64,000 nt of DNA from an uncultured Eubacteriales bacterium (GTDB lineage Bacteria > Bacillota > Clostridia > Oscillospirales > UBA644): positions 62,001 through 126,000 of the forward strand of contig URFZ01000004.1 in NCBI GenBank assembly GCA_900547165.1, read 5' to 3'. The notes below the pieces were generated by a model. That model was given only the letters and a program-made list of their open reading frames with translations. It had not been told where the DNA came from and ran no database searches. How positions within the stretch are numbered: position 1 is the first letter of the stretch; the number at the start of each line of letters is the position of its first letter. The position numbers were made by a program, and so were the translations under genes. Of this stretch, positions 36,331 through 44,536 are shown piece after piece.

Positions 36331-36449
36331 TTTATTGTTGTATGCGCTTAATTTCTTCAACGCCGTTGCCCGAATACATTATGATCCGGTTTGAATCTTC
36401 TCCTTTTTCTGAACAGCGTATCTTTTTTTTCTTAAAAAGCGGTATATTT

Positions 36450-37295
36450 TTATTTTTCCGCGACTTTGTGCGCATAGTCTCCCAAACCGTGCTCAAAATC
36501 AAGTCCGAAGCGGGTGTCGGTCTGCGCCGCATAAGTGCGCTTTATGCTGCCTACGGTCAGGTCAAGGACTATGTCAACGGCGGTTTTGATGTCTTTTTTG
36601 TTCAGCAACGCCCCGAGAAGTGCCGACGAAAACACGTCCCCTGCACCGTGAAACATACCGTGTACGTTTTCGGAAAAAGAGAACCCGCTCTCCCCTGTTT
36701 TTGTGTCCGAATATGCCGCGCCAAGCGTCCCTTTTTCAAGCGAAACACCCGTTACGATAACGGTTTCCGAACCGAAAGACGCAAGTTTGCGCAGAATTTC
36801 TTCGATATATTCGCGGTCGTAGCCGTCGGGGCGGTATTCGGTGTCCGTAAGCAGGCACGCTTCGGTCAGATTGGGAGTGAGTATCTGCGAGCGGCGGCAA
36901 AGCGTTTTCATTTTTTCGGGGAATGTGGGGAGAAACGACGAGTAAAGCCGCCCGTTGTCACCCATAACCGGGTCGGTGAAGATAAGCGTGTCGCGGTCCG
37001 CAAGCGCGTCGATAATGCCGCATACCATGTCCGCTTGCGCTTCCGAGCCGAGGAAGCCCGTATAGAATGCGTCAACTTTCAGGCCGAGACTTTTCCAATG
37101 GTTGACTATCTTCGGAATTTCGTCGGTCAGGTCAAGGTATGTATAGCCGTCAAAGCCGCCCGTGTGCGTGGACAAAAGCGCGGTGGGAAGCACCGAAACT
37201 TCAACGCCTGCCGCCGACAGCACGGGCAGGGCGACCGTCAGCGAACATTTGCCGACGCAGGATATGTCATGAATTGCAACAACTCTTTTTTGCAT
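36450..37295 (-). CDS. pdxK: Pyridoxal/pyridoxamine kinase
   Basis: Phosphorylates vitamin B6 vitamers to pyridoxal phosphate precursors; PfkB/ribokinase fold. 281 residues: AIHDISCVGKCSLTVALPVL at the N-terminus, HTGGFDGY, a TDPVMGDNGRLY active-site segment, LTPNLTEA, and the anion-hole region MFHGAGDVFSSALLGALL with the catalytic Asp. The ATG at 37295 follows GAGAG; the longer frame upstream crosses an AT-rich promoter-like stretch. Single-gene unit. Confidence 0.92.
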   Translation of the reverse strand: MQKRVVAIHDISCVGKCSLTVALPVLSAAGVEVSVLPTALLSTHTGGFDGYTYLDLTDEIPKIVNHWKSLGLKVDAFYTGFLGSEAQADMVCGIIDALADRDTLIFTDPVMGDNGRLYSSFLPTFPEKMKTLCRRSQILTPNLTEACLLTDTEYRPDGYDREYIEEILRKLASFGSETVIVTGVSLEKGTLGAAYSDTKTGESGFSFSENVHGMFHGAGDVFSSALLGALLNKKDIKTAVDIVLDLTVGSIKRTYAAQTDTRFGLDFEHGLGDYAHKVAEK

Positions 37296-37528
37296 AATAA
37301 CTCTCTTTATATTTGGATTTGATTGATATGATTTTTTTTGATATTTTATATTATATATAATATATTTTATCACCTTTGCGGCGGGCTGTCAAGGGACGAA
37401 ATGCGGCAAATATTAAAATGGAAAAAACGCTTGAAATCTTTCGAAAAACAGGATTTCGCGCAAAAGCAAAAATCGCGTAAAGATAAAACAGAGAAAGGGA
37501 ATCGGCTATCGGACTGAAAACGAGAAAT

Positions 37529-37615
37529 TCAATTGTCGTCCTCTCTTTCCTTCCCGATGTCGGAGAGGATTATCTGCCATGAGTCGCGCATAGCTTCGGC
37601 GTGGCGGGCGCGGGA
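37529..37615 (-). pseudogene. 3' remnant of the phage-like gene at 39620
   Basis: About 28 codons reading RARHAEAMRDSWQIILSDIG and then a stop; the same ending occurs at 39620. The DNA match covers 77 bp (37537-37613 against 39625-39701, about 90 percent). No upstream part of the gene survives. With the other copy it brackets the oxidative-stress cassette. Confidence 0.75.
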
Positions 37616-37616
37616 C

Positions 37617-37670
37617 TTGACAGAAAAGAGGTTTGATGATATAATGTTAATAGGAACTAATCCTAATAAT
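37617..37670 (+). promoter_or_regulatory. Promoter and putative Fur/PerR-type operator of rubrerythrin
   Basis: TTGACA (37617-37622), 17-base spacer, TATAAT (37640-37645), then an inverted repeat TAGGA-5-TCCTA (37651-37665) set in AT-rich arms. The operator covers the likely transcription start. The Fur-family gene at the end of this cassette is the obvious candidate regulator (inference). Confidence 0.65.
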
Positions 37671-37695
37671 ATTTTTCAGAAAGAGGGTAACGAAC

Positions 37696-38241
37696 ATGAA
37701 CGCAAAAAACATGTATGCGGGAACACAGACCGAGAAAAACCTTTGGGAAGCGTTTGCCGGAGAATCGCAGGCGAGAAACAAGTACACCTATTTTGCATCC
37801 GTCGCAAAGAAGCAGGGATATGAACAGATCGCCGCCCTGTTTCTGAAAACGGCGGATAATGAAAAGGAGCACGCAAAACTCTGGTTTAAAGAATTGCGCG
37901 AATTTTCCGATACGGAAAAAAACCTGAAATCCGCCGCGGAGGGCGAAAACCACGAATGGACGGCTATGTACGAAAATTTTGCAGCGACAGCCGAGGAGGA
38001 AGGCTTTTACGAACTTGCGGAACGTTTCCGCTCGGTTGCCGCTGTCGAACAGCTTCACGAGGAGCGTTTCCGTTCGCTTCTCCGCAATATTCACAGAGGA
38101 GAAGTGTTTGCGAAGAACGAAGTCACGGTGTGGGAATGCCGCAATTGCGGGCATGTCATTATAGGAAAAGAGGCGCCCTGTGTATGTCCCACGTGCGACC
38201 ATCCGCAGAGTTACTTTGAACTTTACTCGGAAAACCACTGA
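37696..38241 (+). CDS. rbr: Rubrerythrin
   Basis: Peroxide-reducing di-iron protein of anaerobes. 181 residues: a four-helix ferritin-like domain with iron ligands in [25 protein letters not shown] and EQLHEERF, then a C-terminal rubredoxin-like iron site (CRNCGH and CPTCDHP). Ribosome site GAGGGTAA. First gene of a set with desulfoferrodoxin and a Fur-family regulator, a classic anaerobe oxygen-defence grouping. Confidence 0.96.
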   Translation: MNAKNMYAGTQTEKNLWEAFAGESQARNKYTYFASVAKKQGYEQIAALFLKTADNEKEHAKLWFKELREFSDTEKNLKSAAEGENHEWTAMYENFAATAEEEGFYELAERFRSVAAVEQLHEERFRSLLRNIHRGEVFAKNEVTVWECRNCGHVIIGKEAPCVCPTCDHPQSYFELYSENH

Positions 38242-38393
38242 TACTTTACCGCGCGCCGTCGGCGACAGAGGATGAAAAAGGTCCGGTTCCGCGGGTCCGC
38301 GATAATATACGCGGGAAATTCCGCGTCGGAAACCGCGTCTGTTCTTTCCGCGGACGAACACCGTTTTGAAATCGCGTAAAGGAGGATACCGAG

Positions 38394-38777
38394 ATGAAAC
38401 AGCGTTTTTTTATCTGCGACCGTTGCGGAAACATTGTCGCTTTTGTTAAAGAGAGCGGCGTTGACGTTGTCTGCTGTGAAGAGTTTATGAAAGAACTCGT
38501 TCCGCGCACGGTTGACGTTTCGAGCGAAAAGCACGCGCCGGTATATACGGTTGAGAACGGCGTTGTCGAAGTGAGTGTCGGCGCTCTGCCGCATCCGATG
38601 AGCGAGGAACACCATATCGAATGGATATCCTTGCGATCCAAGTTCGGCAATCAGCGCAAGGAACTGTGTCCGACGGGAGAACCGGCGGTCGGGTTTGCCT
38701 TGAGCGGCGGCGATGAGGTGCGGGAGGTATATGCCTACTGCAATCTGCACGGACTGTGGCAGAGCGACGACAGGTAA
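38394..38777 (+). CDS. dfx: Desulfoferrodoxin (superoxide reductase)
   Basis: Reduces superoxide to hydrogen peroxide without releasing oxygen; the peroxide can pass to rubrerythrin. 127 residues. The N-terminal desulforedoxin iron site has CDRCG and VCCEEF; the catalytic iron site has the HPMSEEHHIEWI histidines and the CNLHGLW Cys-His pair. It is thus the two-centre form. Good ribosome site (AAAGGAGG) precedes the ATG. 152 bases after rubrerythrin, without a clear terminator between. Confidence 0.95.
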   Translation: MKQRFFICDRCGNIVAFVKESGVDVVCCEEFMKELVPRTVDVSSEKHAPVYTVENGVVEVSVGALPHPMSEEHHIEWISLRSKFGNQRKELCPTGEPAVGFALSGGDEVREVYAYCNLHGLWQSDDR

Positions 38778-38982
38778 CTGAAAAAGGAACGTAAAAAAAC
38801 CGTACCGCAAGGCGTGACGGCGACGCGGTAAAGAAGAAATCGGCGGCTGAGGATCAGACTGCCTCAAAAAAATATCCGTCCTGCCTGTCCTATGCGGGGC
38901 GGGTATTTTTGAGACTCTGTCAGCCGACGGCAAAACCCGGAATCCGCCCCTGCGTTTTTATAAAAATACGGAGATGAAATCT

Positions 38983-39402
38983 ATGATGACCCGAAGAGAA
39001 ACAAAACAGCGCCGTCTTGTGTTGCAGGCGGTACAGTCAAGACACGACCACCCGACGGCGGAGCAGATATATGAGGACGTCCACGCAACCGACCCGAAGA
39101 TAAGCCACGGAACCGTGTACCGCAATCTGAACTGTCTGTCGGAGGACGGAATCATCTGCCATGTGCGCGTTCCCGGAGCAGACAGGTACGACCTGCGCAC
39201 CGACCTGCATTACCACATATACTGCGTAAAATGTAAAAAGGTTACGGACGCGCCGTATTCGTACAAGCCTTTTCTTGACGCGGAGACGGAGGAAAATTCG
39301 GGGTACCGGATAATACGGCACCGTTTGTTTTTTGAAGGGATTTGCGCGGAGTGCGAAAAAAATTCGGGCTCTGCCGCGGAAAAAGAACCCGGTACGGGCT
39401 GA
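38983..39402 (+). CDS. Fur-family regulator, PerR-like
   Basis: 139 residues: N-terminal winged helix (HPTAEQIYEDVHATDPKISHGTVYRNLNCL, split here only for reading) and a metal-binding C-terminal half with LHYHIYCVKCKKV and ICAECEK, giving the regulatory His residues and the structural CxxC zinc pairs. Peroxide (PerR) rather than iron (Fur) sensing is inferred from linkage to rubrerythrin and desulfoferrodoxin. The ATG at 38983 is 9 bases after GGAG; the ATG at 38974 abuts it and is less likely. Confidence 0.88.
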   Translation: MMTRRETKQRRLVLQAVQSRHDHPTAEQIYEDVHATDPKISHGTVYRNLNCLSEDGIICHVRVPGADRYDLRTDLHYHIYCVKCKKVTDAPYSYKPFLDAETEENSGYRIIRHRLFFEGICAECEKNSGSAAEKEPGTG

Positions 39403-39536
39403 CCGAAAGAAGGCTTCTGTCCACGGCGGAGCGGCGCGCAAGAGTTTTGCCCCAAAGGCGCGGCGGACAGAAAAACGTGAGTTTTTTCGGGTTTAACGAA
39501 AAAAGCAGCAACGGAAAGTCTTTGCGAAATAATTTC

Positions 39537-39604
39537 ATATCCCTCAGGCTGAAAAAGCTTGCGCGTCGGAGCGTGAGTATTCGCGGTCTGAGGGGTATTT
39601 TTTG
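39537..39604 (+). terminator. Terminator of the rubrerythrin-Fur cassette
   Basis: CCCTCAG (39541-39547) / CTGAGGG (39588-39594), extended by ATA/TAT, followed by seven T's. Confidence 0.65.
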
Positions 39605-39619
39605 TCCGGGAACGGGCGT

Positions 39620-40048
39620 TCACCCGTCCTCTCTTTCTTCCTCGATGTCGGAGAGGATTATCTGCCAGGAGTCGCGCATGGATTCGGCGTGACGGGCGCG
39701 GCGCTCGGCGGAAGAACGAGCCGAAGAGGGCGATGCGGTCGGTTTTGAGTTTTCCGAGGGCAGCGGGAAAGCGTTGGGACGGGAGTTCAGAACGGATTGA
39801 CGGACGCATTGCAGGCGCAGGTCCGCGTCATCGGGATAAATGGCGAAAACACGGGCGATATAGTGCTTTAACGCGGCGTTCGTGGGCGGTTTTTTGATGT
39901 AAAAACGCATTTGAACATATTCTTCGAGCGCACTTTTCAGGGATTCGTCCGCAACGGCGGCGATTATATCGTCGAACGTTTCGGAGCGCTTACTTTCTTT
40001 CTGTGACAGTATTCTTTCTTTTGATATTCTTTTATATTCATTATTCTT
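39620..40048 (-). pseudogene. Phage-like replication-protein remnant, 5' truncated
   Basis: Open for about 140 codons with a helical, DnaD/replication-protein-like tail (EEYVQMRFYIKKPPTNAALK, then QSVLNSRPNAFPL). There is no usable start codon: the only methionines are an internal one and one far upstream inside what reads as opposite-strand coding. I read it as the 3' half of a phage or plasmid replication gene. Its last 77 bp are repeated at 37537. Confidence 0.5.
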
Positions 40049-40061
40049 ACGGCGGCAATTT

Positions 40062-40181
40062 ACCGCAGGCGGTGTTTTGGCAGACGGCGGCGCAAGCCCC
40101 GAAAGCGTTTTTGAAGCGCTCGGCGGCAAAATGAGTGCAAAAAAACTCCGCGAACAGATAAGCAAACTGCTCGCGGGTTAA
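40062..40181 (+). pseudogene. Possible C-terminal fragment on the opposite strand
   Basis: The rightward frame ends ...ESVFEALGGKMSAKKLREQI then a short tail and TAA at 40179. It looks more protein-like than chance but has no start or partner. It abuts the truncated end of the phage-like remnant, so this may be a junction of two broken genes. Confidence 0.3.
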
Positions 40182-40238
40182 AATAAAAAACTTGCCTTTT
40201 TCCGGCTTAGGCTGAATATGTTTTTCAAAAAGTATAAG

Positions 40239-40267
40239 AGTGCCTGCGAAAAATTTCCGCAGGCACT
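40239..40267 (-). terminator. Terminator of the BspA-like gene
   Basis: GTGCCTGCG / CGCAGGCAC stem, 28 bases past the stop at 40295; T-tract is interrupted. Confidence 0.6.
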
Positions 40268-40294
40268 TTCAAATTCAAGTCAGGTCTGACAAAG

Positions 40295-42154
40295 CTACTG
40301 CCTTACCGAGTCCGTCTTCTTCGCCACAAAGTAGAATATCGCCATGGCGTCCGCTATGTCCACATCGTTGTCGTCGTTTACGTTGCAGCGCACCAGCGCG
40401 TCCTCGGGAAGCAGTTCCTTTTTCGCAACATGGTAGAACACGAGCATGGCGTCGGTGATGTCAACCTCACCGCTGCCGTCCGCGTCGCCGTAAACGATAT
40501 CGAGGGTCGGTTCGATAGAATAAACGCTGAAATGATCGGTTTCAAACACCATAAAGCCGTTTGAATAGACAGCGTTCATGTCGTTCTTTGCGCCGTTGTC
40601 GGCGATATGGTAAACACGCATATCGGCGCCGTTCATGCCCTGCGGAACGGGAAGAGCCACAAGGACAGCGCCGTTAGGCTGAACGGTTTCGCCGCCTTTG
40701 ACAAGACCTATGTCGAACACCGCCTTTTCGGCGGTCTGCTCTTTTACAACAACGGAAAGTTCCGCATTTTCGGGAACACCGCCGCCGACGGTCACGCCGC
40801 TTGACGTGTCCGTAAGCTCGCGATATTCGACAAACGGTATGCCGTTTTTGTCCGCATAGGTTTCGGCACAAGAACCTTTAACGCCGTATATAGTCAGGTT
40901 GTCGCAGCCGTCAAATGCGGAATTGCCTATGTTTACAACGCTTGCGGGGATGAGTACAAATTTAAGTTCGGCGCAGTTCAAAAACGCGCAGGCTCCTATC
41001 TGCGTTGCGCTGTCGGGAATTTTTACGAAAGTCAGTTTTGAGCAGCCGTAAAATGCGTATCTGCCTATTTGGCGCAGTCCTGCCGGAAACGAAATTTGGG
41101 TCAGTTCGGGGAAAGCATTGAACGCGTTATCACCGATATTTTTCAAACCGTCCGGCAACCTGACACGGGTAAGCTTCGGGCAGGCCGAAAAAGCGCCGTC
41201 GGTGATTTCCGTAATATTCGGCAGGGATACTTCCGCAAGTCCCGAGCCGCTGAAAGCGTTAACACCGAGTTTTGTTACGCTGTCCGGAATACTTATTTTT
41301 GTCAAATCCGTGCAGCCCGCAAAGGCTCTTGCTCCTATCTCGGTCACGCTGCCGTCGGAAGGGATAATGCTTGTCTTACAGCCGACGACAAGTTTTTTTG
41401 AGGATTTTTCAATAAGGCAGTTGTCAACGCTGAAAAACTCCGTGTTGTTTTTGTCAACGGTTATCGAGGTCAGCCCCGGGCAGTACGCAAATGCGGAGGA
41501 GGCTATCCATGTCACGGCAGAGGGAACAGTCAGCTGCGTCAATCTGTCGCGGCCCCAAAAAGCGGAGGAGCCTATCGAGGTCACGCTGCCGTCGGACGGA
41601 ATAACGCTTGAAGCACAGCCCGCGATAAGGTTGCCGGAAGATATTTCCGTAAGGCAGTTGCCCGCGTCACTGAAAAATGTGTTTTTTTCGTCAACCGTAA
41701 TGCTTTCGAGAGAGGGACAATCGGAAAATGCACCCGCTCCTATATTCGTCACATTTGCGGGTATATTTATGCTTGTCAGACTGCCGCAACCCTGAAAGGC
41801 TTCGGGAGCGATAGAGGTCAAGCCGTCGGGCAGAGTTATCGAAGAAAGAGAAGAGCAAGCCTTAAACGCGCCCCACGCTATCTCCGTCACGCTGTCGGGA
41901 AGAGTTATCCCAGTCATAGCCGAGCGGTTGAAAAATGCGGAATCGCCTATCACGGTCACGGTGTATCCGCCGAGCGTGGACGGAACAACAACGCTGCCCT
42001 CAACATCGCCGTAATAATCCGTAACAACGGCTGTGCCGTTTTTCACGTCGTATTGCCAAGCGCCGACGGATTTTGCCGAGAATTGCGCGGCGAATGCGGG
42101 AACAAGAGAAAGTACCAGCGCAAACGTCAGCAGCACGGAAAGTGTTTTTTTCAT
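40295..42154 (-). CDS. BspA-like leucine-rich-repeat protein with C-terminal dockerin
   Basis: 619 residues, secreted: signal peptide (LSVLLTFALVLSLVPAFAA), then about ten LRR_5/BspA repeats of the type ITLPDSVTEIAWGAFKACSS and a beta-sandwich-like segment (around 460-550). The C-terminus is a type I dockerin with GDADGSGEVDITDAM and a second loop NVNDDNDVDIADAM. BspA-type repeats mediate binding to host or bacterial surfaces. The first loop and its helix are almost identical to those in the protein at 25803, so both should dock onto the same cohesin. Preceded and followed by non-coding DNA. Confidence 0.92.
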   Translation of the reverse strand: MKKTLSVLLTFALVLSLVPAFAAQFSAKSVGAWQYDVKNGTAVVTDYYGDVEGSVVVPSTLGGYTVTVIGDSAFFNRSAMTGITLPDSVTEIAWGAFKACSSLSSITLPDGLTSIAPEAFQGCGSLTSINIPANVTNIGAGAFSDCPSLESITVDEKNTFFSDAGNCLTEISSGNLIAGCASSVIPSDGSVTSIGSSAFWGRDRLTQLTVPSAVTWIASSAFAYCPGLTSITVDKNNTEFFSVDNCLIEKSSKKLVVGCKTSIIPSDGSVTEIGARAFAGCTDLTKISIPDSVTKLGVNAFSGSGLAEVSLPNITEITDGAFSACPKLTRVRLPDGLKNIGDNAFNAFPELTQISFPAGLRQIGRYAFYGCSKLTFVKIPDSATQIGACAFLNCAELKFVLIPASVVNIGNSAFDGCDNLTIYGVKGSCAETYADKNGIPFVEYRELTDTSSGVTVGGGVPENAELSVVVKEQTAEKAVFDIGLVKGGETVQPNGAVLVALPVPQGMNGADMRVYHIADNGAKNDMNAVYSNGFMVFETDHFSVYSIEPTLDIVYGDADGSGEVDITDAMLVFYHVAKKELLPEDALVRCNVNDDNDVDIADAMAIFYFVAKKTDSVRQ

Positions 42155-42396
42155 TTTTTATACCTCTTTTATTTTCGCCCGCAGACGAAAACTTTTAATT
42201 TTCACAGGTATTATACTACCGTTTAATGTTTTTGTCAACATATTTAAATTTTTATCATACGGAAAATCCATATCACGGAATTTATATCTCCGAATCAGCC
42301 GCAAAAGCAGTTCTTTATTAAATTGAACCCCATATTTTGCAAGCAAAAGTATATATCACAAAGTTTTATAGAGTTGTAAGTCAAAGCCGACAGTTT

Positions 42397-43821
42397 TTAT
42401 CTCGAATCAAACCCCTGTTTCGCGAGCAACAGCAGCGTTATAACATTCGGAAACGCCATAAGCGCGTTGCATATATCTGCGGCGTCCCATGCGGCACGGA
42501 CGGGAACGAATGCTCCGAAAAATACGAATGCGATGTAAGCAAGGCGATACAGCGTCAGAAAAAGCCCGAAGCGGCGGCGTTTTCCGCAGAGATAGCGCAG
42601 GCTTTGTTCGCCGTAAAAGCACCAACCGACAGCCGTTGTAAACGCAAAAAGTATCAGGCATACGCCGAGCATAACGCGCCCGAACGGGGAATTTTCGCCG
42701 AACACGGGCGCAAGCCCTTTGGTGAAAGCCGAGGTTACGAGGTCGGCGGCTTCAAGAATTTTTGAGCCGTTCGAAAGCGGCATATCCGCACCCGTGACAA
42801 GCACGGCAAGACCGGTCAGCAGGCAGATAACGTGAGTGTCGAAAAACGTGCCGAGCATAGCCACAAGCCCTTGTTCGCGAGGGTCTTTTCCGTCCGAGCA
42901 GGCAATGGCTATCGGCGCTGTGCCGACGCCCGATTCGTTTGAAAATATGCCGCGTGAAACGCCGAGACGCACGGTTTGGGAGATACCGTAACCGACCGTA
43001 CCGCCGACCGCAGCGGACGGGTCAAACGCGCCGACAAAGATACGCCCGACGGCGGCGGGGAGCGCCGAGAGATTGCAGCCGATGACGCACAGTGCAAGCA
43101 CGATGTACACGCCCGCCATAACAGGCACGGCAACCGTGGAAAACGTGCTGACGCCTTTCAGCCCGCCGAAGATTATGACCGCCGCCAAAAATGCGGAAAC
43201 AACGGCAAACACGGCAACGGACAGCGGCACGGACGCGCCGAAAACGGAAAAACTTTTTTCTTTGCCGAACGCGCCCGCTATACCGCGAACGCAGAGAGCC
43301 ATTCCGTTTGACTGAACAAGCGTTCCGAGCCCCGTGACCGCGCCGACGACGCAGACAAGCGCAAAGAACACGGCAAACGCGCGCGGCAGTTTTTTCGCGC
43401 GCGGAAAACGACTTGAAAGCCCGCATTCCATATATAAAAAAGGACCGCCGAACGGAACGCCGAACGTATCGGTCTTTCTGTATTTCACGGCAAAAAAGCC
43501 CTCGGAGAACTTAACCGCCATGCCGAGCGTGGCGCAAAGGATCATCCAAAAAAGCGCGCCCGCACCGCCGTAAACGACGGCGGCGGTCACTCCGACGATG
43601 TTGCCTGTGCCTATCGTGGCGGAAAGCGATGTGCAGAGCGCGGCGAAAGGAGAAACGCCGACGCCCGTCCCTTTGCGAAACACTCCCGCAAACGCCTTTT
43701 TGAAGCCCCTGAATTGAATAAAACCCGTCGCGACAGTCAGAAAAACACCCGCAAAAAGAATAAGCGCCGTGAGCGGCACGCCCCACAGCACACGACTGAT
43801 TTTTTCAAGAATTTCGACCAT
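42397..43821 (-). CDS. AGCS-family sodium:alanine (amino acid) symporter
   Basis: Integral membrane Na+-coupled amino-acid importer, 474 residues with about eleven hydrophobic segments. Family motifs seen: PFAALCTSLSATIGTGNIVG (the AGCS signature), FGGPFLYMECGL, RGIFSNESGVGTAPIA and GWCFYGEQSLRYL. The ATG at 43821 follows GGAG by 8 bases; a GTG three codons earlier is an alternative. Substrate (alanine, glycine or glutamine) cannot be told. Confidence 0.94.
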   Translation of the reverse strand: MVEILEKISRVLWGVPLTALILFAGVFLTVATGFIQFRGFKKAFAGVFRKGTGVGVSPFAALCTSLSATIGTGNIVGVTAAVVYGGAGALFWMILCATLGMAVKFSEGFFAVKYRKTDTFGVPFGGPFLYMECGLSSRFPRAKKLPRAFAVFFALVCVVGAVTGLGTLVQSNGMALCVRGIAGAFGKEKSFSVFGASVPLSVAVFAVVSAFLAAVIIFGGLKGVSTFSTVAVPVMAGVYIVLALCVIGCNLSALPAAVGRIFVGAFDPSAAVGGTVGYGISQTVRLGVSRGIFSNESGVGTAPIAIACSDGKDPREQGLVAMLGTFFDTHVICLLTGLAVLVTGADMPLSNGSKILEAADLVTSAFTKGLAPVFGENSPFGRVMLGVCLILFAFTTAVGWCFYGEQSLRYLCGKRRRFGLFLTLYRLAYIAFVFFGAFVPVRAAWDAADICNALMAFPNVITLLLLAKQGFDSR

Positions 43822-43991
43822 GCCGCACACTCCGCATATTTTTGTAGATTTATATGCGAATGAACGATGAAATATTATTATTAAACATTATCGACACTCA
43901 ACTTATTCGGAATTTTATTGTGAAAGACGGAGAATCACCGAGCGAGAATTCCCCGTCATTATATACGCTTAAAATATGTTCCGACCTTATA

Positions 43992-44441
43992 TCAATCTGT
44001 TTTTTCCGACAGCCAATCGCGCGCGTTCATTATACTTATTCCGTCATATTGCATTTCGGGGTCATCGTCAAGCGTCAAAACAAATTTCGGATAACGGTCT
44101 TTGACGGCGGTCAGCGGACGCAATTCGCGTTTTAGAGTATTTTCGTCACGAACGGTCAGCGCGACCTGATAATACAGCGTCTCTTTCCCTTTTTGAGAAA
44201 CAAAATCTGTCTCAAACTCGTCGATCTTGCCCACATAAACATCATAGCCGTTGCGCAAAAGTTCAAGATATACCACATTTTCCGAAATTCGAGCAGCATC
44301 AACGCGCCGCGAGCCGAGCAGCCGCAATTCCATACAAAGAGAGTATGCGTACTTGTCAAGCGCCGCTTTGGTCACAGCGAAAAGCCCCATGAACGGGAGC
44401 GGATTGAGCGGCGCAACTTTTTTCTCTGCCGCTCCGACGTT
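43992..44441 (-). pseudogene. Chimeric pseudogene: SDR fragment joined to DUF4143 tail
   Basis: The C-terminal ~90 residues (ENVVYLELLRNGYDVYVGKI ... YYQVALTVRDENTL) closely match the end of the ATPase at 16952. The ~50 residues before the join resemble the active-site helix of short-chain dehydrogenases (GLFAVTKAALDKYAYSLCME, a YxxxK-like region with Tyr changed to Val). A stop precedes them. Neither domain is whole, so function is unlikely. Confidence 0.7.
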
Positions 44442-44451
44442 TTTTCAAAAC

Positions 44452-44509
44452 TATACCCGATAAGGTATAATTCGCACAAATCCAATGCGTTTTATACCCT
44501 ATCGGGTAC
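44452..44509. promoter_or_regulatory. Two palindromic operator-like boxes
   Basis: TATACC-CGATAA-GGTATA (44452-44469) and TATACCCTATCGGGTA (44494-44509), 24 bases apart, between the pseudogene and the lipid kinase gene. They look like a repressor's paired sites, but no matching regulator gene remains here. Confidence 0.5.
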
Positions 44510-44536
44510 GATTTTATATTCAGATAAACTTTTTGT

